Assembly (NCBI GenBank): GCA_024408695.1
Contig: JAKSUU010000038.1
Coordinates: forward strand, 1 to 8,230
DNA from: Coriobacteriales bacterium
GTDB lineage: Bacteria > Actinomycetota > Coriobacteriia > Coriobacteriales > QAMH01
Reading direction: 5' to 3'
DNA length: 8,230 nt
Shown: in pieces, positions 1-5,685 of the stretch
How the letters are laid out: each line of letters begins with the position of its first letter
How positions within the stretch are numbered: the stretch's first letter is position 1
Position numbers and translations under genes: made by a program
The notes under the pieces: model-generated
What the model was told of the DNA's origin: nothing
The model's input: the letters and a program-made list of their open reading frames with translations, nothing else
The model's database searches: none

Positions 1-18
1 AAATGTGAAAATGAATGC

Positions 19-663
19 CTATTCGAAGGTAATAAAGGCTACATTACCCCTGATTGGGCGACCACATGCTAAAACACTAATAGTTTGTGTAACAACACTT
101 TGAAAAATTGATGCCGCAACATCTTCTTTTTTTGCTCCTTCATTTAAAAGTGGCTGAACATCACTTTTGGCAAAAACCCCGCAACGCGAAGCAATAGGAT
201 AAATAATGGAACAATTCTTAGCAAGTTCATTTAGGCCACTTGCATCGGTATCGAGCAAAACCGCCATTTGATCAATAAAAGCACCTGTACCACCTGCGCA
301 AGTGCCATTCATGCGTTGCTCAATTGAACCATCAAAGTAAATAATCTTAGCATCTTCACCACCAAGTTCAATCGCTACATCGGTTTGTGGAATCAATGCT
401 TCAACTGCACATTTATCGGCAATGACCTCTTGAATAAACTCAACGCCTATCCACTGTGCAAGCAAAAGACCGCCACTGCCAGTAATTGTAACCCAGCATT
501 TTATATCGCCAAGAGATTTTTTTGCATCTGCGATTATTTCGCATACTGCAGCACGAACATCACTATGATGCCTTTTGTAAATACTATAAATGACATTACC
601 ATTGTCATCTAGGATTAATAATTTTACAGTTGTTGAGCCTACATCTATACCGCATTTATACAT
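19..663 (-). CDS. 2-hydroxyacyl-CoA dehydratase activase ATPase (BadF/BadG/BcrA/BcrD family), apparently truncated
   Basis: Family proteins are ATPases with an ASKHA (actin/hexokinase-like) fold. They use a [4Fe-4S] cluster held between two subunits to pass an electron to 2-hydroxyacyl-CoA dehydratases or related enzymes. Visible here are the phosphate-binding loop GIDVGSTTVK (residues 5-14), IELGGEDAK (98-106), and the two expected cluster cysteines, C122 in NGTCAGGTG and C161 in ASRCGVFAKSD. The sequence best matches the N-terminal module of the very large clostridial/coriobacterial activases, which can exceed 1000 residues. The frame stops after 214 residues, right after GRPIRGNVAF, where homologues continue with a glycine-rich strand and the adenosine-binding motif. 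The start is well supported: AAGGAG lies 5 nt before ATG. The gene follows the UPF0210 gene by 75 nt on the same strand. Family assignment is strong; whether the protein is active is doubtful. Confidence 0.85.
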   Translation of the reverse strand: MYKCGIDVGSTTVKLLILDDNGNVIYSIYKRHHSDVRAAVCEIIADAKKSLGDIKCWVTITGSGGLLLAQWIGVEFIQEVIADKCAVEALIPQTDVAIELGGEDAKIIYFDGSIEQRMNGTCAGGTGAFIDQMAVLLDTDASGLNELAKNCSIIYPIASRCGVFAKSDVQPLLNEGAKKEDVAASIFQSVVTQTISVLACGRPIRGNVAFITFE

Positions 664-686
664 ACAAGCTCCTTAAATTATAAAGA

Positions 687-698
687 CCAAATATTTGG
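687..698. promoter_or_regulatory. Perfect 12-bp palindrome upstream of the activase gene
   Basis: The sequence CCAAATATTTGG is a perfect inverted repeat 24 nt upstream of the activase ATG, in the 75-bp gap after the UPF0210 gene. A TATAAT (677-682, minus strand) sits next to it, but transcription starting from that box would begin inside the ribosome binding site, and there is no good -35. The palindrome could be an operator. A chance AT-rich palindrome is also possible. Confidence 0.25.
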
Positions 699-738
699 AC
701 AATACTTACAAGACAAATTTCAAATCAAACAAAATAAA

Positions 739-2103
739 TTAATTGCGTAAACTATTAATAGGGGCTGGAAATCTTCCACCTCTATTTGCAAAAATCGAAG
801 TGCTACATTCCTTAAGTTTCATAACCGGAGCACTTCCCAACAGGCCACCATAGTTTAAAGTGTCACCTTCACTCATGCCAATTGCAGGAATAACTCTAAC
901 TGCCGTAGTTTTATTATTTATTAGACCAATTGCCATTTCATCTGCAATAAGACCTGCAATGGTATTAATGCTAGTATCGCCAGGGATAGCAATCATATCT
1001 AAGCCTACTGAGCATACACTAGTCATAGCTTCTAATTTTTCAATTGATAAAAAACCAGCGCGAGCACGATTAGTCATTTCGGAGTCTTCGCTAACGGGAA
1101 CGAATGCGCCACTTAAGCCCCCTGCGCTCGATGAAGCCATTACTCCACCCTTTTTAACAGCATCATTAAGCAATGCTAAAGCGGCGGTAGTGCCAGGCAA
1201 TCCGCATTTTTCTACACCAATAGCCTCAATAATTTGTGCAACGCTATCTCCTGGAGCAGGAGTGGGAGCTAAAGATAAATCCAAAATACCTTTAGCGTAA
1301 CCAAGACGAGATGCTGCCTCGCGGGCAATAAGTTCACCAGCACGAGTTATTTTGAATGTTGTAGATTTGATACTTTCGGCAATAAGGTCAATAGGGGCAT
1401 CTTTAGGTAATTTTTCGAGAACGGCTCTAACAACACCAGGACCACTTACGCCTACATTTATTACTTCTGATGGTTCGCCAGAGCCATGAACAGCACCTGC
1501 CATAAATGGATTATCTTCAACCATATTGCAAAAGCATACAAATTTAGCAGCTGCAATACAATTATCACCAACAGATCTTTGCGAGCACTCCTTAATAATT
1601 CCTGCAACCTTTAAAACTGCATCCATATTTATTCCCGCGCGTGTTGAGCCCAAATTTACACTAGAACAAACACGTTCGGTCTCGGACAAGGCTTGTGGGA
1701 TGCTTTCAATTAAATTGATATCGCAGTTTGACATTCCCTTATGAACAAGAGCACTGTATCCTCCAACAAAATCAACCCCAACCTCGGCTCCAGCTTTATC
1801 TAAGGCATAAGCGACTTTATAATATTCATCACTTTTACAAGGAGAACAAATTTCGGCAACTGGAGAAACAGATATACGTTTATTTACAATAGGAATGCCA
1901 AATTCACGTTCAAGTTGATCCGCTGTGCTAACTAAATCTTTTGCTGCACTCGTAAGACGGTCATAAACATTTGTTGCAAGCTTATTAATATCTTCGTTTA
2001 CGCAGGAGCGAAGAGATAAACCCAATGTAATGGTACGAATATCCAAATTTTCATGGGTGACCATCTTTAAGGTATCATTAATATTTTTTGTATCTATACT
2101 CAT
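739..2103 (-). CDS. UPF0210 (DUF711, PFL-like) family protein
   Basis: The 454-residue length and the ends match the UPF0210/DUF711 family. Near the N-terminus is ENLDIRTITLGLSLRSC (residues 19-35), and the C-terminus is RGGRFPAPINSLRN, a conserved tail. From general knowledge, the fold resembles pyruvate formate-lyase-type enzymes, but no reaction is firmly assigned. In many genomes the gene follows a small ACT-domain gene (UPF0237). That partner is absent here: a tRNA-Ala gene ends 18 nt upstream. The ATG is preceded only by a weak AGG (about 9 nt away). With no visible terminator between the tRNA and this start, the mRNA may be released by tRNA 3'-end processing. The activase follows downstream, so the two may be co-transcribed. 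Family assignment is confident; cellular role is unknown. Confidence 0.9.
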   Translation of the reverse strand: MSIDTKNINDTLKMVTHENLDIRTITLGLSLRSCVNEDINKLATNVYDRLTSAAKDLVSTADQLEREFGIPIVNKRISVSPVAEICSPCKSDEYYKVAYALDKAGAEVGVDFVGGYSALVHKGMSNCDINLIESIPQALSETERVCSSVNLGSTRAGINMDAVLKVAGIIKECSQRSVGDNCIAAAKFVCFCNMVEDNPFMAGAVHGSGEPSEVINVGVSGPGVVRAVLEKLPKDAPIDLIAESIKSTTFKITRAGELIAREAASRLGYAKGILDLSLAPTPAPGDSVAQIIEAIGVEKCGLPGTTAALALLNDAVKKGGVMASSSAGGLSGAFVPVSEDSEMTNRARAGFLSIEKLEAMTSVCSVGLDMIAIPGDTSINTIAGLIADEMAIGLINNKTTAVRVIPAIGMSEGDTLNYGGLLGSAPVMKLKECSTSIFANRGGRFPAPINSLRN

Positions 2104-2121
2104 AATATGCGCCTAATAAAA

Positions 2122-2197
2122 TGGTGGAGATGAAGGGGCTTGAACCCTCGACCTCTGCATTGCGAACGCAGCGCTCTCCCAGCTGAGCTACATCCCC
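2122..2197 (-). tRNA. tRNA-Ala (anticodon CGC)
   Basis: The 76-nt minus-strand sequence folds as a complete cloverleaf with encoded CCA. The acceptor stem GGGGATG/CATCTCC contains a G3-U70 wobble, the main identity element for alanyl-tRNA synthetase. The anticodon arm CTGCG-TTCGCAA-TGCAG puts CGC at positions 34-36, which reads GCG alanine codons. The D arm (GCTC...GAGC) and T arm (GAGGG-TTCAAGC-CCCTT) are intact. It lies 90 nt after the GNAT stop codon and 18 nt before the UPF0210 start, all on the same strand. Confidence 0.97.
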
Positions 2198-2212
2198 ATT
2201 CTATAAAAGGTA

Positions 2213-2232
2213 CAAAATGCTCAAAAATGAGC
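2213..2232 (-). terminator. Possible weak hairpin terminator after the GNAT gene
   Basis: On the minus strand GCTCA-TTTT-TGAGC (2219-2232) forms a 5-bp stem with a 4-nt loop, followed by A and four T residues. It lies between the GNAT stop codon and the tRNA. The stem is short and the T run is brief, so it may only partly stop transcription, or may mark a processing site in a longer transcript. The rest of this 90-bp gap is AT-rich, and I see no convincing tRNA promoter in it. Confidence 0.25.
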
Positions 2233-2287
2233 GAACTGCGCTTATTTTAGATGTAAGCAAATTTTACGAAAATAAACACATAAAAGG

Positions 2288-2803
2288 CTATTCATCGAAA
2301 TCCCAGACCATAACATAGTCATTCATGTAATAGCCCTCCCCAACATCGGTATCAACTTCATCTGTGATTTTAAAACCAACATGTTTATACATATCGATAG
2401 AAGACGTATTACCTCTGTTGCAGGTTAATTTAATTGATTTAAACCCGAAATGTCTTGCAATTTCTTTAACAAATTCAAGTTGCTGTCTTCCATAGCCTTT
2501 ACCTCGAAAATCTTTTTTGAGATAAAGCTTAGACAAAAACAGAGTATTTTCTTGAGGTTGAACTCCAATAAAACCGATGTTTTCGTCATTTACCCTTGTA
2601 AAATAGTATTGATAATTTTCATTCCCAATATTAGTTATAAGGGCATCTATAGAAAGCATGCGTTCGTATAAATATTCTGCTGTGGAGTTTCCAATTAAAA
2701 CAGGAAAATGCTCCATCCAAATTTCTTGGGCTAGATTTGCTAAAATTGCAATACTTTCTGGATCTTCAACTAAAACAAAATCTACATTTGTTGAATTATC
2801 CAA
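2288..2803 (-). CDS. GNAT family N-acetyltransferase
   Basis: This is a Gcn5-related acetyltransferase, which would transfer acetyl from acetyl-CoA to an amine; the substrate cannot be told. The acetyl-CoA pyrophosphate loop is visible as [12 protein letters not shown] (matching Q/RxxGxG/A), preceded by the [10 protein letters not shown] strand. The later [14 protein letters not shown] segment is the usual N-x-x-x-x-x-Y...GF motif. The start is uncertain. An ATG at 2851 would give 187 residues, but its first 16 would come from an out-of-frame read of the rplT 3' end and it has no Shine-Dalgarno. I prefer TTG at 2803, giving 171 residues and an 8-nt overlap with the rplT stop (TTGGATAA), the same layout as the infC/rpmI junction. 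Neither start has a good ribosome binding site, so translation probably depends on coupling to rplT. An acetyltransferase directly after rplT might modify a ribosomal protein, but nothing in the sequence proves it. Confidence 0.85.
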   Translation of the reverse strand: MDNSTNVDFVLVEDPESIAILANLAQEIWMEHFPVLIGNSTAEYLYERMLSIDALITNIGNENYQYYFTRVNDENIGFIGVQPQENTLFLSKLYLKKDFRGKGYGRQQLEFVKEIARHFGFKSIKLTCNRGNTSSIDMYKHVGFKITDEVDTDVGEGYYMNDYVMVWDFDE

Positions 2804-3152
2804 GAGCTTTGCTCGCAATCTCACACGAAATACTAAATGCAACTTCGTCATTAACGGCTAAGTCTGCTAATATTTTGCGGTCGAGTTCAATACCTGCAAG
2901 TTTAAGACCGTGCATAAAATTAGAATAATTCAAACCATTGAGTCTTGCCGCAGCATTAATGCGTGTAATCCATAGACGGCGAATATCACGTTTTTTGTTG
3001 CGACGATCTCTGTACATGTATTGTAAAGAATGCTGTACCTGTTCTTTTGCTGCTCTATATGAACGAGATTTTGCGCCATAATAACCCTTAGCGAGTTTCA
3101 TTACAGTGCGACGTTTTTTATGTGCGTTAACGCTTCTTTTTACACGTGCCAT
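2796..3152 (-). CDS. rplT: Large ribosomal subunit protein bL20
   Basis: This 118-residue basic protein matches L20 over its full usual length, from [15 protein letters not shown] through [15 protein letters not shown], the [20 protein letters not shown] block, and [16 protein letters not shown]20 is needed early in 50S assembly, where it binds 23S rRNA. In both Escherichia coli and Bacillus subtilis it also represses its own operon by binding mRNA. It follows rpmI by 20 nt. A purine-rich AAAGGA precedes the ATG by about 11 nt. It is the third gene of the conserved infC-rpmI-rplT operon, and its stop overlaps the proposed TTG start of the acetyltransferase gene. Confidence 0.98.
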   Translation of the reverse strand: MARVKRSVNAHKKRRTVMKLAKGYYGAKSRSYRAAKEQVQHSLQYMYRDRRNKKRDIRRLWITRINAAARLNGLNYSNFMHGLKLAGIELDRKILADLAVNDEVAFSISCEIASKALG

Positions 3153-3172
3153 TTATATCAGATCCTTTCAAA

Positions 3173-3370
3173 TTATTTTAGTCCTAAGTTCTTTTTAAGT
3201 ACTTTTTGATCGCACTTAGCAACTTCAGTTTCTTTTTTATAGTTGCGTTTACGTTTTTGACTTTTTCTTTCTAAAAGGTGGCTTTTATAAGGCTTACCGC
3301 GCATTAACTTTCCAGTTCCTGTAAGGCGAACGCGTTTTTTAGCGCCACTGTGGGTTTTCATTTTAGGCAT
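3173..3370 (-). CDS. rpmI: Large ribosomal subunit protein bL35
   Basis: The 65-residue, lysine/arginine-rich product matches L35, with [20 protein letters not shown] at the N-terminus, then [20 protein letters not shown] start it at ATG 3370, because L35 proteins begin MPKMKTHxGAKKR. A GTG three codons upstream (3379) would leave only 3 nt to the GGA motif. AAAGGA is about 12 nt before the chosen ATG. The first eight bases overlap the end of infC (ATGCCTAA), which points to translational coupling so that L35 synthesis follows IF3 synthesis. Confidence 0.97.
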   Translation of the reverse strand: MPKMKTHSGAKKRVRLTGTGKLMRGKPYKSHLLERKSQKRKRNYKKETEVAKCDQKVLKKNLGLK

Positions 3371-3935
3371 CTTTATCACTTGTCCTTTCTTCTTTTTGTG
3401 CCTTTGCCTTTTTCTTTAGCTCTTTTGGAATAGGAGCAATCAACATATGCATATTACGATTTTCGAGTTTTGGTTGTTGTTCAATAACTGCGTAATCCGC
3501 TAAATCATCTGCTAGCCTTTCTAAAATGTTTAAACCTTGTTCTGGATGAACCATCTCACGGCCTCTAAACATAATAGTAATTTTTACTTTTGCACCCTTC
3601 GATAAAAATCGTAAAATATGACCTTTTTTAGTTTCGTAGTCGCCCTTGTCAATTTTTGGGCGAAACTTCATTTCTTTAATCTCAACCTTTGTTTGCTTCT
3701 TTTTTGCAGCCTTAGCCTTAACTTCTTGTTCATAAAGATACTTTGAGTAGTTCATGATTTTGCAGACCGGAGGATCTGCATTTGGAGAAATTTCCACTAA
3801 ATCTAAGTTTTGGTTTTCTGCAATTGCTTGAGCCTTAGAGTTTTCAAAAATACCAAGCTGACCTCCGTCAACACCAATGAGCCTAACCTCTGGTGCGGTA
3901 ATTTGATCATTAACTCTTGCGTCTGAATTTCCTAT
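3363..3935 (-). CDS. infC: Translation initiation factor IF-3 with a non-canonical ATA (or ATT) start
   Basis: IF3 binds the 30S subunit, prevents premature joining with 50S, and proofreads the start codon and initiator tRNA. Both domains are present. The N-terminal domain includes [20 protein letters not shown] and [18 protein letters not shown] lysine-rich linker follows, then the C-terminal domain with [31 protein letters not shown] and [11 protein letters not shown]. The first ATG/GTG/TTG in frame is GTG 3797, which would cut away about 46 conserved residues, so it cannot be the real start. Upstream the frame continues to GNSDARVN, preceded by ATT-ATA and a strong AGGAGGTG (3948-3941). 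I choose ATA 3935 (190 residues; 7 nt after AGGAGG) over ATT 3938 (4 nt). Rare start codons in infC are known in E. coli (ATT), where IF3 discriminates against its own mRNA. The gene overlaps rpmI by 8 nt. Confidence 0.93.
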   Translation of the reverse strand: MGNSDARVNDQITAPEVRLIGVDGGQLGIFENSKAQAIAENQNLDLVEISPNADPPVCKIMNYSKYLYEQEVKAKAAKKKQTKVEIKEMKFRPKIDKGDYETKKGHILRFLSKGAKVKITIMFRGREMVHPEQGLNILERLADDLADYAVIEQQPKLENRNMHMLIAPIPKELKKKAKAQKEERTSDKDA

Positions 3936-3942
3936 AATTACA

Positions 3943-3948
3943 CCTCCT
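3943..3948 (-). promoter_or_regulatory. Strong Shine-Dalgarno sequence of infC
   Basis: The minus strand reads AGGAGG here and extends to AGGAGGTG (to 3941), pairing over 8 nt with the 16S rRNA 3' end. It is 7 nt before ATA 3935 and 4 nt before ATT 3938, with no ATG, GTG or TTG in the infC frame at a usable distance. It is therefore the main evidence that infC starts at an ATA or ATT codon. Confidence 0.85.
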
Positions 3949-4014
3949 AAATATATGCACCCAATAGTGCTAATTTATGTGGACCCTTTGTAACGCTTTA
4001 ACCTTTTTAGGCAT

Positions 4015-4045
4015 AAAAAAAGCCCGCATATACACAAGCGAGCCC
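4015..4045 (-). terminator. Putative intrinsic attenuator in the infC leader
   Basis: On the minus strand GGGCTCGC (4045-4038) and GCGGGCTT (4027-4020) can form an 8-bp stem with three G-U pairs around a 10-nt loop, followed by T residues to 4015 (a run of seven T from 4021). It lies about 80 nt downstream of the predicted transcription start and about 80 nt upstream of the infC start. No gene upstream on this strand would need a terminator here, so premature termination of the infC transcript is the natural reading. Confidence 0.6.
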
Positions 4046-4117
4046 ATCAATTGTATTATTAAATTAACCCGGCAAATTTCTCTACCAAGGTGGAATGCAA
4101 AAGCACTCGCTTTGTGT
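4032..4117 (-). promoter_or_regulatory. infC-rpmI-rplT 5' leader with antiterminator helix (candidate L20-type autoregulatory leader)
   Basis: The minus-strand segment ACACAAAGCGAG (4117-4106), at the very 5' end of the predicted transcript, pairs with CTCGCTTGTGT (4042-4032) over 11 bp with one bulged A. The second arm overlaps the 5' arm and loop of the terminator hairpin, so the two folds exclude each other. Between the arms lies a further hairpin, GAGTGC-TTTT-GCATTC, which competes for the GAG end of the first arm. In Bacillus subtilis the same operon is controlled by L20 binding a leader and causing termination. Here the layout fits that logic, but the ligand is inferred, not shown. Confidence 0.55.
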
Positions 4118-4124
4118 GTAAATT

Positions 4125-4153
4125 ATTATAAATTAAATTTGTTTTTATTTCAA
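4125..4153 (-). promoter_or_regulatory. Near-consensus housekeeping promoter of the infC operon
   Basis: On the minus strand TTGAAA (4153-4148) and TATAAT (4130-4125) are separated by exactly 17 nt. Transcription should begin near 4118, just at the 5' arm of the antiterminator helix. The predicted leader is about 180 nt. The -35 box lies next to the -10 box of the divergent deacetylase promoter. Confidence 0.75.
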
Positions 4154-4154
4154 A

Positions 4155-4160
4155 TATAAT
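4155..4160 (+). promoter_or_regulatory. Probable -10 box for the deacetylase gene
   Basis: A perfect TATAAT lies 15 nt before the ATG at 4176. No good -35 is found 16-18 nt upstream (an AT-rich ATTAAA is at 4132-4137). Transcription would begin near 4167, leaving a leader of about 9 nt to the ATG or 24 nt to the TTG at 4191. The box is 1 nt from the infC -35 on the other strand, so the two promoters could interfere. Confidence 0.4.
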
Positions 4161-4175
4161 ATTATTAATTATTTT

Positions 4176-5648
4176 ATGGAGCTAAAAACATTGAACGAGA
4201 ACAATACACCAAGACGACGCAAATCAAATAACCAGGGCCAACAGCCTGCTAGAAATTATAGCAATAAATATAATGATGAAAGTTTTCGACGCCGTGCACC
4301 TCGTGGTGATGGAGGACGCGATTATTATACACAACACGGTAACGAAGGTTTTGAACGCCGTACACCTCGTGGTGATGAAGGGCGCATACATCGCGCACAA
4401 CGTAGCAATAGCTACGAATATGAACAATATCAGCAACATAACATAGAAAACTATGGCCAATCTGGGCAATATAAAGATAAAAATTTTGATCAACGCACAC
4501 GACTCAACAGCGGTAATCAAAATTACAATAATGGCACGTCAGCTCATGCACAACATTCACGATACAATTCTCATCATAAGCCCAAAAAGAAAAGTAAAGC
4601 ACCTATTGTAATTATTTGTGTAATTTTGGTTATCGCATTAGCTGCAATTTTAGCTTTTGTAATTGTAAAATGTACGAGTGGTGAAGAAGAGTTGCCTCAA
4701 TCTGTTAAAGAAGCCGAACTTGCTCACACAGATAATATAATAATGACTGTTTTAGGCGACCCAAGCACAAAAGTATTAAAGGGAGAAAAATATTTAGAAG
4801 CAGGGTGTCGTGCTTTTGACCTTGAAGATGGAATAATAACAAATAGTGTTGAAACTTCTGGAGAAGTAGATACAAGCACAGCTGGTACTTACGAAATAAA
4901 ATACACTGCAACAAATTCTAAACAACAAACCAATACCGCAACAAGAAAAGTTGAAGTAGTCGACAATATGGAAGTTGACAATGATGGTATTAGCGTTTTA
5001 ATGTATCATTATGTGTATGATGCGGTTGCAGACACATCCAAAAAAGACACAAATAACTTGCCTGCAACAAAATTTGAAGAACAGCTTCAATGGCTAACAA
5101 GCGAAGGTTATTATTATCCTAGTTATCCAGAGTTAAGCGAATACTGCAAAGGAACGCATAGTTTACCTGCTAAAAGTGTAGTTTTAACATTTGATGATTG
5201 CGAAGATTTATTTGTACAATATGCTATTCCTTTAGTAGAAAAGTATAAAGTGCCTATAACCTCATTCGTTATTTGTGGCAACCCAAGAATAATTGAAAAC
5301 ATGAACACTCATCCTAGTGCTTATGTTAATTATCAATCACATTCTGTCATGTTTCACCAGGGAGGAAACAAAGGCAATGCAATTAATGATTATGACTTAG
5401 CGGGAACAAAAGCCGATCTTGCAAAGGCTGCGGACGTTTTACAGGCAAACCAAGCTTTTGCTTACCCATTTGGAGACGTTGGTCCTTTTGGTGCACAAGC
5501 GGTAAAAGAAAATGGTATATTGTGTGCTTTTACAACAAAATATGGACAAGCTCATAAAGGCGATGATACAGCAATTTTAAAACGCATTAGAATTTTTGGA
5601 GACGGCACTTTAGCGGGATTTAAAGCTCAGGTTACTACTGGTGGATAA
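4176..5648 (+). CDS. Membrane-anchored polysaccharide deacetylase (NodB/CE4) with Ig-like domain
   Basis: CE4 enzymes remove N- or O-acetyl groups from cell-wall or exopolysaccharide sugars using a divalent metal. The product (490 residues) has a long, polar, probably disordered cytoplasmic N-terminus (1-135) rich in Arg, Asn, Gln and Tyr. It includes two 22-residue-spaced copies of a FxRRxPRGDxGR segment (37-48, 59-70). One membrane helix follows (about 142-165) after a KPKKKSK stop, then an Ig-like DUF5011-type domain (about 185-264) and the deacetylase domain (272-490). Catalytic motifs are visible: TFDD (338-341, with C342 where glycine is usual), the histidines H389 and H394 in SHSVMFH, and YPFGD (430-434). 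The ATG has no Shine-Dalgarno. TTG 4191 has GGAG 9 nt upstream and would shorten the protein by five residues. A type II orientation places the enzyme outside the membrane. The substrate is unknown; peptidoglycan or exopolysaccharide is likely. Confidence 0.9.
   Translation: MELKTLNENNTPRRRKSNNQGQQPARNYSNKYNDESFRRRAPRGDGGRDYYTQHGNEGFERRTPRGDEGRIHRAQRSNSYEYEQYQQHNIENYGQSGQYKDKNFDQRTRLNSGNQNYNNGTSAHAQHSRYNSHHKPKKKSKAPIVIICVILVIALAAILAFVIVKCTSGEEELPQSVKEAELAHTDNIIMTVLGDPSTKVLKGEKYLEAGCRAFDLEDGIITNSVETSGEVDTSTAGTYEIKYTATNSKQQTNTATRKVEVVDNMEVDNDGISVLMYHYVYDAVADTSKKDTNNLPATKFEEQLQWLTSEGYYYPSYPELSEYCKGTHSLPAKSVVLTFDDCEDLFVQYAIPLVEKYKVPITSFVICGNPRIIENMNTHPSAYVNYQSHSVMFHQGGNKGNAINDYDLAGTKADLAKAADVLQANQAFAYPFGDVGPFGAQAVKENGILCAFTTKYGQAHKGDDTAILKRIRIFGDGTLAGFKAQVTTGG
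4281..4388 (+). repeat. Two imperfect 66-bp direct repeats in the deacetylase N-terminus
   Basis: The block starting AGTTTTCGACGCCGTGCACC at 4281 recurs 66 nt later as GGTTTTGAACGCCGTACACC, giving a 22-residue repeat in the cytoplasmic tail. The shared part is about 40 nt, and both copies encode a PRGD segment. It looks like an old tandem duplication within low-complexity coding DNA. Confidence 0.7.
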
Positions 5649-5685
5649 AATGATGCATCTTTAATCTATAATTTTAATCGCAAAA

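Noticed and set aside
677..682. TATAAT upstream of the activase gene as a promoter -10 box
   Set aside because: The transcript would begin inside the AAGGAG ribosome binding site, and no -35 is present at 16-18 nt.
3970..4047. Small minus-strand frame in the infC leader (25 residues, MGSLVYMRAFFMPKKVKAL...), a possible leader peptide spanning the terminator
   Set aside because: There is no ribosome binding site before either ATG, and the frame runs through the hairpin and T tract. It is more simply a chance open frame in a short leader.
3977..4159. 60-residue plus-strand frame across the infC control region
   Set aside because: It has no ribosome binding site or recognisable sequence and lies over the promoter and leader helices on the other strand.
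4282..4386. PRGD (RGD) motifs in the deacetylase as integrin-binding sites
   Set aside because: They lie before the single membrane helix on the predicted cytoplasmic side, within an Arg-rich low-complexity stretch.
5649..5685. Bidirectional terminator between the convergent deacetylase and LRR genes
   Set aside because: Only a short GATGCATC palindrome and AT-rich DNA are seen; no stem followed by a T run on either strand.
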